From Pseudomonadota bacterium (GTDB lineage Bacteria; Pseudomonadota; Gammaproteobacteria; Ga0077536): a stretch of DNA of 64,000 nucleotides. The notes under the pieces were generated by a model, which saw only the letters and a program-made list of their open reading frames with translations, ran no database searches and was not told the origin of the DNA. Each line of letters opens with the position of its first letter. Positions within the stretch are counted from its first letter, which is position 1. Location: positions 1 to 64,000 of the forward strand of contig JADJYF010000008.1 in the NCBI GenBank assembly GCA_016719885.1, written 5' to 3'. Both the position numbers and the translations under genes were made by a program. Of this stretch, positions 36,817 to 46,069 are shown piece by piece.

Positions 36817-37896
36817 GTGCTGGTCAAACGCCGCGAATTTTCAATCTTCACGCTGTCGTTCCTCGACATCATGTCGTGCGGCTTCGGCGCGGTGGTGCTG
36901 CTGTTCATGATCTCCAAGCACGGCGCCACGCAGCGCGTGGAGACGCCGACCTACGACTACGGCGCCGAGGTCAGGGTGCTCGAGCAGCAGCTCGCCAACA
37001 CCGAGAACGAGATTGCCGGGCTGCGCGCCAAGCTCGTCGCACGCGGCGGTGAACTCGCGGCGGCGGCCGACGCCGCGCGCGCCGCGCGCGAGGCGCTGGC
37101 GGAAGAGCAACGGCGCCAGGCGCCGCCCAAGCCCGGCAGCGTCATCGACATCGAAGCGTTGCGCCAGGCGGTCAAGAAACTCGAAGCCGACAAGCGCATG
37201 CTGCTGTCGCAGCCGTACGAGAAATCGCGCTACCTGCGCAGCATCGTCGGCGAGGGCAATCGCGAATACCTGACCGGCGTGCAGCTCGGCGGCAAACGCA
37301 TTCTGATCCTGCTCGACACCTCGACCAGCATGCTGGTCGAAAAACCGGTGGAGGCACTGCGCCTGCGCAACATGGACGAAGCGCATCAACGGCAGTCGAA
37401 GAAATGGCAACAGGCGCTGCGCATCGTCGACTGGATAGCCGCGCACTTTCCGCAATCGTCGAGCTTCCAGATCGCGGGCTTCGATGGCGAGGTGCATTTC
37501 GCGCTGCCGGGCACCGACCGCCAGTGGCTCGCGGTCAGCGACAGCGCGCGCCTCGATGCGGCGGTGGAGGCCATGAAGCAACGCGTGCCCAAGGGCGGCA
37601 ACAGTCTCGAACGCGCGCTCATGGTGATCGGCGAGATGAACCCGCCGCCGGACAATGTCTACCTCATCACCGACGGCATGCCGACCCTCGGTCTCGAAGC
37701 GTCGCGCAACCGCAATGTCACGGGCCTGGAACGCAACCGCCTGTTCGAGCGCGCCATGAAACACGTGTCGCCAGGCATCGCCATCAACACCATCCTCTTG
37801 CCGCTGGAAGGGGATCCGGTGGCGGCATCAGCCTATTGGCAGCTGGCGCGCATCACCCAGGGCGCCTTCCTCGCGCCGGCGGACGACTGGCCATGA
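36817..37896 (+). CDS. vWA-domain protein with MotB/ExbD-like membrane helix (1)
   Basis: The start is GTG 36817 (CTG-rich region, no clear ribosome site), giving 359 residues. A single helix at about 8-27, FLDIMSCGFGAVVLLFMI, bears an Asp as in MotB/ExbD/TolR helices, plus a Cys. A coiled coil (50-125) and a vWA domain (from ~155) follow, with LILLDTSTSM (DxSxS metal site), NVYLITDGMPTLG and late NTILLPLEG. A periplasmic vWA with metal site would bind a ligand or partner. The stop overlaps the next gene (ATGA). Its partner has the same helix motif. Confidence 0.83.
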   Translation: MLVKRREFSIFTLSFLDIMSCGFGAVVLLFMISKHGATQRVETPTYDYGAEVRVLEQQLANTENEIAGLRAKLVARGGELAAAADAARAAREALAEEQRRQAPPKPGSVIDIEALRQAVKKLEADKRMLLSQPYEKSRYLRSIVGEGNREYLTGVQLGGKRILILLDTSTSMLVEKPVEALRLRNMDEAHQRQSKKWQQALRIVDWIAAHFPQSSSFQIAGFDGEVHFALPGTDRQWLAVSDSARLDAAVEAMKQRVPKGGNSLERALMVIGEMNPPPDNVYLITDGMPTLGLEASRNRNVTGLERNRLFERAMKHVSPGIAINTILLPLEGDPVAASAYWQLARITQGAFLAPADDWP

Positions 37897-38885
37897 AGCT
37901 CAGCCGTCGCGCCGAGGAATCGATCAGCATCGCGTTTCTCGATGTCATCACCTGCGGCATCGGCGCCATCATCCTGTTGCTGATGATCTCCAAGCCGCCG
38001 CCGGCCGCCGCCCCCGAGCCGCTCGACGACCCGCGCGTGGCCACCATCGCGCGCCTGCAACGCCAGTTGTTCAGCCTCGAGGACGAGCAGCAGAAAGTGC
38101 GCGCCGAACTCGATGCCAGCACGCCGCAGCTGACGGCGCTCGAGCAGGAAACCCAGCGCCTGCGCGATGCGCTGCTGGCCAGCCAGTTTCGCGCGCGCGG
38201 CGCGCAGCAGGCCGCCGCGCGCGATGCCGAGGAGCTCGGCAAGCTCAAGACAGCGCAGCAGAGTTTGAGCGAGGAGATGCGCCGCCTGCGCGCCGAGCGT
38301 CAGCAGCGGGTGAAGTCGGCGCTGGTCGGTGGCATTCCCATCGACAGCGAATACGTGATCTTCATCATCGACACCTCGGCGAGCATGGCCGAGCGCGTCA
38401 CCGTCGCGCTGAAGCGGCAGATGCGCGAGATCCTGACCGTCTACCCGCGCTTGAAGGGCCTGCAGATCCTGAGCGACGGTGGTGACTACCTGATCCCCGA
38501 GAGCGCACGAACCTGGTTGCAGGACAGCCCGGCGCTGCGCGAGGAGCTGATCGAAACCATCCCGGCCTGGCGGGCCACTTCGCCGAGCAATCCGCAGCAC
38601 GGCATCTACACCGCGATCCGCGATTTCTACCGCGACGACCGCAAGATCAGCCTGTACGTGTTCGGCGACGAATTCGCCAATGGCTCGATCGACGAAGTGG
38701 TGAAATACGTCGATGGCATCAATCCGCGCGATGCCCAGGGCAATCCGCGCATCCGCATCCACGCCATCGGCTTTCCCACCCGTGTCGGCATGAACCGCGA
38801 CGCCGGCGCGCACTTCGCGGCCTTCGCGCGCCGCCTCACCCACCGCAACGGCGGCACCTTTGTCGGGCTCAACGCCTACCGTTAA
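37893..38885 (+). CDS. vWA-domain protein with MotB/ExbD-like membrane helix (2)
   Basis: The 330-residue protein is built like the preceding one: helix FLDVITCGIGAIILLLMI at about 15-32, a long coiled coil (50-140, many Glu/Gln/Arg) and a vWA domain from ~150 with FIIDTSASMAE (DxSxS) and the later VFGDEFANGS. It shares the pattern FLDxx(S/T)CGxGAxxLLxMISK with the first vWA protein, which implies gene duplication and probably a joint complex. The start ATG 37893 overlaps the preceding stop. It is the last gene before the response regulator. Confidence 0.83.
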   Translation: MKLSRRAEESISIAFLDVITCGIGAIILLLMISKPPPAAAPEPLDDPRVATIARLQRQLFSLEDEQQKVRAELDASTPQLTALEQETQRLRDALLASQFRARGAQQAAARDAEELGKLKTAQQSLSEEMRRLRAERQQRVKSALVGGIPIDSEYVIFIIDTSASMAERVTVALKRQMREILTVYPRLKGLQILSDGGDYLIPESARTWLQDSPALREELIETIPAWRATSPSNPQHGIYTAIRDFYRDDRKISLYVFGDEFANGSIDEVVKYVDGINPRDAQGNPRIRIHAIGFPTRVGMNRDAGAHFAAFARRLTHRNGGTFVGLNAYR

Positions 38886-38890
38886 TGGGG

Positions 38891-38921
38891 TTGACGCATT
38901 TCCCGAGCTTCCAGCAATAAT
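38891..38921 (+). promoter_or_regulatory. Candidate promoter of the response regulator gene
   Basis: TTGACG (38891-38896) and AATAAT (38916-38921), 19-base spacer, about 60 bases before the regulator start and just after the second vWA stop. One base each differs from the consensus hexamers. Confidence 0.45.
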
Positions 38922-38980
38922 GCCGTGGGACGCGATGAACACATCCGCCCATCCCGCACCAGAACGGGAAACCTGTCCAC

Positions 38981-39676
38981 ATGCAAAGGGAGTGCATGCG
39001 CATGCAGGAATACGCACCGCTATCGCCGCCCTACCGCGTCTACGTGGTGGATGATCACAAGCTGGTCGCTGAACTGCTGATCCTGCGCCTGTCCGGCGAC
39101 ACCGCCGTGACCGTGGTCGGCAGCGGCAACTCGGGCGCGGCGGCGCGACACTACGTCGCCGAACACCGCGTCGACATCGTGCTGCTCGACATGGAAATCG
39201 GACACGAGGACGGCATCGGCCTGGCGCGCGAACTGCTGGCCATCGATCCGCGCCTGCGTATCATCGGGCTGTCGGCCTTCGCCACCGGCCACTACCCGCT
39301 GGCCCTTTTGGAAGCGGGCGGCCGCGGCTACCTGTCGAAGCGCATCACCACCCGCGAGCTGTCCGACAACATGCGCCGCGTGGCGCGTGGCGACCTCGCC
39401 ATCGGCGCCGATATTGCCTACCACCTCGCCACCGACGCGCGCGATGCCGGCCCCGCCCAACAGCTCAGGCAACTGACCGGCAAGGAAAGCTCGGTGCTCT
39501 GCCTGCTGGCGCGCGGCTACGCGGTGGAAGAGATCGCGGAAGATCTCAACATGTCACCCAAGACCGTGCAGACCCACCGCAACAACATGCGGCGCAAGCT
39601 CAAGCTGCGCAGCGACGTGGAGCTGTGCCTGTTGGCCCTGAAGGCGGGATTCGTGCGGGTGCACGAGGCGAAATAG
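38981..39676 (+). CDS. NarL/LuxR-type response regulator
   Basis: The 231-residue regulator has a receiver domain (about 18-135): YVVDDHKLVAE has the acidic pair, VLLDMEIGHEDG the phospho-Asp near 69 and SKR near 120 the Lys. A C-terminal LuxR helix-turn-helix follows (LTGKESSVLCLLARGYAVEEIAEDLNMSPKTVQTHRNNMRRKLK). No sensor kinase gene is adjacent, so the phosphodonor is an orphan or distant. The start MQREC at 38981 could instead be MRMQ at 38999. It lies 95 bases after the vWA operon with its own promoter, on the same strand, and may control the operon. Confidence 0.9.
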   Translation: MQRECMRMQEYAPLSPPYRVYVVDDHKLVAELLILRLSGDTAVTVVGSGNSGAAARHYVAEHRVDIVLLDMEIGHEDGIGLARELLAIDPRLRIIGLSAFATGHYPLALLEAGGRGYLSKRITTRELSDNMRRVARGDLAIGADIAYHLATDARDAGPAQQLRQLTGKESSVLCLLARGYAVEEIAEDLNMSPKTVQTHRNNMRRKLKLRSDVELCLLALKAGFVRVHEAK

Positions 39677-39700
39677 GCAGGCGTGCGGGTTGGGCCCCGT

Positions 39701-39775
39701 GTAGGTGCGATTTCAATCGCACACCGGCGGCCGCGATGGCCGCGCAAAGCAAAGTTCGAATAAATTCGCACCTAC
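39701..39775. repeat. REP-like inverted repeat pair, divergent copy
   Basis: A left arm GTAGGTGCGATTTCAATCGC (from 39701) faces a right arm ending ATTCGCACCTAC at 39775, with an internal GC-rich hairpin (GGCGGCCGCGATGGCCGCG). It is the same family as at 23108-23188 but with more changes, and it separates the response regulator from the convergent methyltransferase gene. Confidence 0.75.
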
Positions 39776-39788
39776 AGGAAGGCCGTGG

Positions 39789-40664
39789 TCAGCGCTTCCG
39801 CGCCCGCGCGATGCCGAAACCGTGCATCACGCTCAAGCCGTCGCGCCGGTCGGCACAGTAACGCGCCTCGAGATCGAGATCGCGCTGCACATCGACGAGT
39901 TCATAGCCGACCGCCGCCAGCAGGCGTTCGAGATCCTCGGGCGTGTGATAGCTGATGTAGCGTTCGCCCATGCGCGCGGTGACGGCGCGCGTCAGTGACA
40001 AGACATGGCCGCGACCCTGCTGTAGCGCGAAGCCCGGCAACAGGAAGTCGAACACCAGTTCACTACCGGGCGCACTGGCGGCGGCGATGTGGCGCAAGGT
40101 ATCGGCGATGGCGGTGCTGGAGAGGTAGTAGATGACGCCTTGCCAGGCGAAGAACGCGGGACGATTCGCATCGAAACTGGAGCGCGCCAGGCCATCGCCC
40201 AGGTGCTCGCGCTCGAAATCGACCGGCACCGCTTCGAAATGGGCGAGCGGCAGGCGCGCGCCGCTGGCCGCCATGCGCGCGAGCTTGACCGCCTGGGTGG
40301 CGGGGTGATCGATCTCGATGATGTTGACGTCGGCGAGCCACGCCGGGCGACGCAGCGCGATGGAATCGAAGCCCGCGCCGAGCAGCACGTACTGGCGACC
40401 GCCACGCGCGACGAAAGCCTCGAGTTCGTCGACCGTCATCTGGTCGCGCACCAGGATCCAGCCGTGCACCGGGCGCAGGGCGCCGAGCAGGCCGCGCACT
40501 ATCGGCCAGTACAGCAGTGGATTGCCGGCCACCGCGCGCCACAGCGGGCTGGTCAACTGCGCCGCATAGGGATCGGCGAATACCAGCGGCGAGTCGTAGC
40601 GCAGGTGACAGGCGCGGATCGCGGCGGTCGCTTCGGCGGTGCGGCTGTGGTTGCGGTCGAGCAT
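39789..40664 (-). CDS. SAM-dependent methyltransferase, PF04072 (LCMT/PpmC-like) family
   Basis: The 291-residue product has motif I YVLLGAGFDSIALR (Gly-rich SAM loop) near 93 and the acidic end of strand 2 in NIIEIDHPATQAVK. EGxxYYLS-like WQGVIYYLSSTAI follows as usual for the family. Members methylate carboxyl or hydroxyl groups of small molecules or proteins. The N-terminal ATAAIRACHLRYDSPLVFADPYA is the typical family opening. Substrate unknown. It is convergent with the response regulator and lies ~180 bases from ada in divergent direction. Confidence 0.85.
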   Translation of the reverse strand: MLDRNHSRTAEATAAIRACHLRYDSPLVFADPYAAQLTSPLWRAVAGNPLLYWPIVRGLLGALRPVHGWILVRDQMTVDELEAFVARGGRQYVLLGAGFDSIALRRPAWLADVNIIEIDHPATQAVKLARMAASGARLPLAHFEAVPVDFEREHLGDGLARSSFDANRPAFFAWQGVIYYLSSTAIADTLRHIAAASAPGSELVFDFLLPGFALQQGRGHVLSLTRAVTARMGERYISYHTPEDLERLLAAVGYELVDVQRDLDLEARYCADRRDGLSVMHGFGIARARKR

Positions 40665-40847
40665 GACCCCGGTATTCTAGCCACAATCCGGCGGGCCCCA
40701 GGTGCGCCGTCACCCGATCGGGCGAGCACCCGCCGCGCGTCGCGAATTCGAGCGCAAGAGCCGGAGTGCGGGGCCCTGTCGGCGCCATCAGAATGCCACC
40801 CAGCCGGTCCCAGCAACTCCGCGGACCGCCACTTGGAGCAAGCCAAC

Positions 40848-41928
<1,081 letters not shown>

Positions 41929-41939
<11 letters not shown>

Positions 41940-42630
41940 TGTCGCCGATCTCGATTGGCAACGCGTCGCCGACGATCTCGATGCGCGCGGCGCGGCGCTG
42001 CTGCCCGCACTGCTCGATAGCACGCAGTGCGCGGCCGTGGGCGCGCGCTACGACGACAACGCGCAGTTTCGCAGCCGCGTGGTGATGGCGCGCCATGGCT
42101 ACGGGCGCGGTGAATACCAGTATTTCCGCTACCCTTTGCCGCCGGCCATCGCCACACTGCGCGCGGCGCTGTATGCGCCGCTGGTGCCCATCGCCAATCG
42201 CTGGTACGAACGCATGAACCTCGCGCCGCGCTTCCCGGCGCGGCACGACGAGTTCATCGCACGCTGCCATGGCGCCGGCCAGCTGCGGCCGACGCCGCTG
42301 CTGCTGCGCTACGGCGAGGGCGACTACAACCACCTGCACCAGGATTTATACGGCGAGCATTTCTTTCCGCTGCAGGTGGCGGTGCTGCTGTCGTCGCCGG
42401 GCGAGGATTTCGAAGGCGGTGAGTTCGTGCTGACCGAACAACGCCCGCGCCAGCAGTCGCGGGTCGAAGTCATCGCGCTCGGGCAAGGCGACGCGGTGGT
42501 GTTCGCCGTCAATCAGCGTCCGATGGGCGGCACGCGCGGCGATTACCGGGTGACCATGCGCCACGGCGTGAGCCGCCTGCGGCGCGGTCACCGTCACACC
42601 CTCGGCATCATTTTTCACGACGCGCTGTAG
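41929..42630 (+). CDS. 2OG-Fe(II) oxygenase of the COG3826 type
   Basis: A GTG start at 41929 lies inside the end of ada (11-base overlap). The 233-residue protein has NHLHQDLYGEHFFP with the His-x-Asp iron ligands, and MRHGVSRLRRGHRHTLGIIFHDA with the distal His and the Arg that would bind 2-oxoglutarate, as in PF09859. It is not AlkB by sequence, but the operon with ada suggests a role in repair of alkylated DNA or nucleotide pools. A 12-bp stem-loop follows. Confidence 0.87.
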
Positions 42631-42633
42631 AGC

Positions 42634-42663
42634 GGCGTTGCGTCGTCTTGGCGACGCAACGCC
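42634..42663. terminator. Candidate bidirectional stem-loop terminator
   Basis: A perfect 12-bp stem (GGCGTTGCGTCG / CGACGCAACGCC, loop TCTTGG) sits between two convergent genes ending at 42630 and 42679. There is no T-run, so termination is inferred from place and stem strength. Confidence 0.6.
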
Positions 42664-42678
42664 AGCGGGCGGGCGCGC

Positions 42679-43656
42679 TCAGCAGAACGCCGGCATGATC
42701 TCGTCGACCAAGAGCTGCTGGCTGTCGGCGGTGGCGGGGAACACGATGTAATACGTGACGCCGGTGTTGGCGATGCGCTCCTCGAGTTCACGCTTGACCT
42801 CCTGCGGCGTGCCGAGCAGCGCCACCGGCGCCTTCTGTGCCGCCTCGTAGCTCGGGAAGCCGAGATGGGAAGCGAGCTGGCGCAGGGTCGCGTCGTCCTT
42901 GTCGCGCGACAGGCCCAACATCACCAGGCCGCCGAGTTCGATGCTGGACGGCTCGCGCCCGGCCTCGCGCATGAAGCCATGCAGCATGCCGATGCGGCGT
43001 TTCAGATCCGCCATGTCGAAGCGCAGCGTGGCGGCCGGATCGTTGACGAAATCCTTGCCGTTGCCGGTCGGCGGAATGAGATTGATGATCGACGCCTCGC
43101 GCGCCGCGATGCGCAACAGGCCGGTGCCGGATCCACCCAGCATGATCTGCGGATGGGGCTTGGCGAGCGGCCGCGGGTTGGCGAACAGCTCCTTGATCTC
43201 GAAATGCTGGCCGCGATAGTTCGGCACGTCCTGCGTCCACATCGCTTTCAAAACCTGGATGGTCTCGTCGAGCTGGGCGAGGCGTTCCTTGATGGGCGGA
43301 AACGGATAACCCGCCGCCAGGTATTCCTTGTCCTGCCAGCCCGCGCCCAGGCCCATGATGAAACGTCCACGGCTGACGTGATCGAGCGTCGCGCCGATCT
43401 TGGCCAACAGCGCCGGCGTGCGGAACGAGGCCGCCGCCACCGCCGGCGCCAGGCGTATCTTCGAGGTCACCGCGGCAATCGCGGTCAGGATGGTGAAGCA
43501 CTCGTTCTGCGGCGTCTGCGGCGTACCGAGCGGCGAGAAGAAATGATCGTTGGTCGACACCGAGTACAGGCCGTCGCGTTCGGCGCGCAGCGCCGCCGCC
43601 ATCGCTTCGTTGACGTCGCCGGTCGGCAGGAATACACCAAATCGAACTGGATACAC
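42679..43656 (-). CDS. LLM-class (luciferase-like) flavin oxidoreductase
   Basis: The GTG start at 43656 is preceded by GGGGAGAA; the 325-residue product is a TIM-barrel of the bacterial luciferase type: VRFGVFLPTGD start, LAPAVAAASFRTPALLAKIGATLDHVSRGRFIMGLGAGWQDKEY and PQIMLGGSGTGLLRIA. These use F420 or FMN to oxidise diverse substrates; a set of such genes is common in degraders of steroids and hydrocarbons. The TIGR03560/3619-like F420-type call is inference. It lies alone, convergent with the oxygenase. Confidence 0.85.
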   Translation of the reverse strand: MYPVRFGVFLPTGDVNEAMAAALRAERDGLYSVSTNDHFFSPLGTPQTPQNECFTILTAIAAVTSKIRLAPAVAAASFRTPALLAKIGATLDHVSRGRFIMGLGAGWQDKEYLAAGYPFPPIKERLAQLDETIQVLKAMWTQDVPNYRGQHFEIKELFANPRPLAKPHPQIMLGGSGTGLLRIAAREASIINLIPPTGNGKDFVNDPAATLRFDMADLKRRIGMLHGFMREAGREPSSIELGGLVMLGLSRDKDDATLRQLASHLGFPSYEAAQKAPVALLGTPQEVKRELEERIANTGVTYYIVFPATADSQQLLVDEIMPAFC

Positions 43657-43795
43657 GCGTTTCTCCCCTTGTGTTGTGACAGCGCCGCTGTGCCCGGCGG
43701 CAGGTCGTGTGCAATGCCTTGCGGGCATTGTGCCGCACGGCGCGCGGCTGCGCACGGTGACGGGGCTTACACCTTTTCGGCACCCGCGCGGCCGT

Positions 43796-44419
43796 TCAGA
43801 TGGGCTCGATGGTATCGACCAGCACCACTTCGCAGGCGCCCGCGCCCTGGTCGTTGCGCGTCATCGAACTGCGCCACTGCCAGCCATCGTCGGCATCGAC
43901 CTTGACCAGGTAACCCTTGAAGCGCAGCTGCTGCCCGGCGCGCACCGATTTCAATTGATCTGCCACCTCGTGGCTGGCTGGCAGCATGTGCATGTTGGCG
44001 CTGTGCGAGACGATGTCCTGGGCGGGAATGGGATAGGCGTCGACGCGCCAGGTATAGAAGCGCCCGCCCTGCGAGATCTCGATCGCCGACAGCACCGCGC
44101 TGTCGGCCATCGGGCCCCAGCCCATGGCGAGATCGACCGGCGACAGCTCGGCCGCCCGGCCGCTGCGATACCACTCGGCGCCCAGCACGCGGCCCGCGAC
44201 CTGGAAACTGGCGAGCGGTGTCAACTGGTATTGTTCGGCGCGGATGGCGGGCACGCCGCGCACCGCGCGCTGGATGGGATCGCTGGCGGTGTCGAGGCGC
44301 GGACTGAAATCGAAAGCCGGCATGTTCGCAGCCGCGGCGGTGGTGACCGACGGTGCGCCACCGCGCAGCTGGTAGACGGTGTCGATGATGACGCACAGGA
44401 CGAGGAGCCGTTTGAACAT
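43796..44419 (-). CDS. Conserved-looking exported or membrane protein of unknown function
   Basis: A 207-residue protein with an N-terminal hydrophobic helix (MFKRLLVLCVIIDTVYQL) and a periplasmic-type rest. The body has patterns YQLTPLASFQVAGRVLG, DLAMGWGPMADSAVLS and GYLVKVDADDGWQWRSSMTRNDQG, typical of a conserved gammaproteobacterial protein I can place no function to. A cluster such as the last (SSMTRNDQGAGACEV) suggests a small beta barrel. Single gene, ~100 bases after the NYN gene on the same strand. Confidence 0.7.
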   Translation of the reverse strand: MFKRLLVLCVIIDTVYQLRGGAPSVTTAAAANMPAFDFSPRLDTASDPIQRAVRGVPAIRAEQYQLTPLASFQVAGRVLGAEWYRSGRAAELSPVDLAMGWGPMADSAVLSAIEISQGGRFYTWRVDAYPIPAQDIVSHSANMHMLPASHEVADQLKSVRAGQQLRFKGYLVKVDADDGWQWRSSMTRNDQGAGACEVVLVDTIEPI

Positions 44420-44519
44420 GACCGCGCCGGGGTGAGGGCAATGCCGAAACTAGCGACCCCGGCGGCGCGGGCTTGAGCCGGACCATCAGCCCTGCCAAGC
44501 CGTTCGCGGCGACGCGTGC

Positions 44520-45350
44520 CTACTCCTCGTGCGCGACGCGCCGGATGATGTAGCCGCCGGAACGCTCATCGAGTTCGAGATCCAGCAGCCCGCGCGCCTG
44601 CGCCTCCTCCAGCAGCTTGTTGAAGGAGCGCACGCCGTAATAGCTCTCGTTGAATTCCGGGCGACGGCGTTTCAAGGCCTGCTTGATCATCGAGCCCCAC
44701 AGGATGCCCTCCTCGCCGCGCTCGGTGTGCATGGCGTCGGCGGTCTCGATGATGAGATCGATGCCGGCCTGCAGGCGATCCTCTTCCTTGGCCTTGGGCG
44801 CTTCGGCCGCCACCGCTTCGGCCGGCGCGGCCTTGCGCGCCGGCGCGCGGCGCCGCTTGCGGCGATTGTTCTCCTCTTCACGCACGAGGTCGTCGTAGAA
44901 GATGAACTCGTCGCAGTTGCGCATCAGTAGATCGGACGTGGAATTCTTGACGCCGACGCCAATCACGGTCTTGGCGTTCTCGCGCAGCTTGCTGACCAAG
45001 GGCGAGAAGTCCGAGTCGCCGCTGATGATCACGAAGGTATCGACGTGTGACTTGGTGTAACACAGGTCGAGCGCATCGACCACCATGCGGATGTCGGCCG
45101 AATTCTTGCCGGACTGGCGGGCATGCGGGATCTCGATGAGTTCGAACGCCGCCTCGTGCATCTGCTCCTTGAATTCCTTGTAGCGATCCCAGTCGCAATA
45201 GGCTTTCTTGACCACGATGCTGCCTTTGACCAGCAAGCGCTCGAGCACGCGGGCAATGTCGAATTTCGCGTACTTCGCATCGCGCACGCCCAGCGCCACG
45301 TTTTCGAAATCGCAGAACAGCGCGAGGATTAGATCGTCGTTGTTGGTCAT
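44520..45350 (-). CDS. NYN-domain ribonuclease-like protein with LOTUS/OST-HTH domain
   Basis: The 276-residue protein has a PIN-like NYN domain (about 8-150): LALFCDFENVALG, ADIRMVVDALDL and VDTFVIISGDSDFSPLV provide the acidic metal-site residues. A basic and Ala-rich hinge (RRKRRRAPARKAAPAEAVAAE) leads to a C-terminal LOTUS (OST-HTH) helix set (ILWGSMIKQALKRRRPEF...YGVRSFNKLLEEA). Such pairs bind RNA and probably cleave it. Well-conserved in proteobacteria, function not settled. Confidence 0.88.
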   Translation of the reverse strand: MTNNDDLILALFCDFENVALGVRDAKYAKFDIARVLERLLVKGSIVVKKAYCDWDRYKEFKEQMHEAAFELIEIPHARQSGKNSADIRMVVDALDLCYTKSHVDTFVIISGDSDFSPLVSKLRENAKTVIGVGVKNSTSDLLMRNCDEFIFYDDLVREEENNRRKRRRAPARKAAPAEAVAAEAPKAKEEDRLQAGIDLIIETADAMHTERGEEGILWGSMIKQALKRRRPEFNESYYGVRSFNKLLEEAQARGLLDLELDERSGGYIIRRVAHEE

Positions 45351-45359
45351 GATTCGGGG

Positions 45360-45959
45360 TCAGTTATCCTTGGTGGGGGAGAAATCCGCCGAGAAGCGGA
45401 TGTTGTTCTTGGCGATGCCGTCCAGCACGACCTCGAGACCGCCCGACTTCACCATCCACTCGAGGCGATAGTCGCGATACTCGCGCTTGAACGAGCCGTC
45501 GCGCACCAGCGCGTCGAGGCCCTCGAGGGTCGGGATGGCGGCTTCTGCTTCGGCCGCGGTCTGCGCCACCGCCGGCCGCGCATTGACGCGCGCCAGCCAC
45601 GCCGCCAGCGGCGTGCCTGCTTCCGGCGGATGGCCGAAGCTCGCCGAGCAATTGACATAGGGCACCACCGACAGGTCTGCCCAGCCGAAGCGCCCGCCGC
45701 CGAACCGGGCCGCAGGGCAACGCCCCGGGTACTGGTCTTCCAGGTATTCGAGAATGATGGTGGAATCGAACACGCGCGTGTCGCCATCGATGAGGACTGG
45801 CACTTCCACGCGCGGCGACGCACCTGCGAAGTCCGCGCTATAGCCCGCGCCGCTGCCCAACCCGTCCGGCACGCGCAGCTCGAAGGGCAGGCCTTTTTCG
45901 CGCAGCGCGATCTTGACTTTCTGGCTGTAGGGCGACAGCGGGTGCTCGAACAGGATCAT
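45360..45959 (-). CDS. Glutathione S-transferase family protein with an internal deletion
   Basis: The N-terminal thioredoxin-like half is complete (MILFEHPLSPYSQKVKIAL, VEVPVLIDGD, DSTIILEYLEDQYPG). It then jumps straight through a short RCPAARFGGG to RFGWADLSVVPYVN, the far part of the helical domain. Relatives have ~70 residues between (helices 4-6). The frame is kept to the normal C-terminus (SGGLEVVLDGIAKNNIRF). So 199 residues remain of about 260-270. Without those helices the fold and the hydrophobic substrate pocket are doubtful; it may be an inactive allele. Confidence 0.8.
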   Translation of the reverse strand: MILFEHPLSPYSQKVKIALREKGLPFELRVPDGLGSGAGYSADFAGASPRVEVPVLIDGDTRVFDSTIILEYLEDQYPGRCPAARFGGGRFGWADLSVVPYVNCSASFGHPPEAGTPLAAWLARVNARPAVAQTAAEAEAAIPTLEGLDALVRDGSFKREYRDYRLEWMVKSGGLEVVLDGIAKNNIRFSADFSPTKDN

Positions 45960-46069
45960 GGCGACTCCATCGGCAGGCGGCTGAATGCTGGCAAGCATAC
46001 GCCCCGCCGTCACGCCTATCTCATCGGGCGCGCGTCGATGGCGCGCACTCCGTATACTGTCGCGCCATC

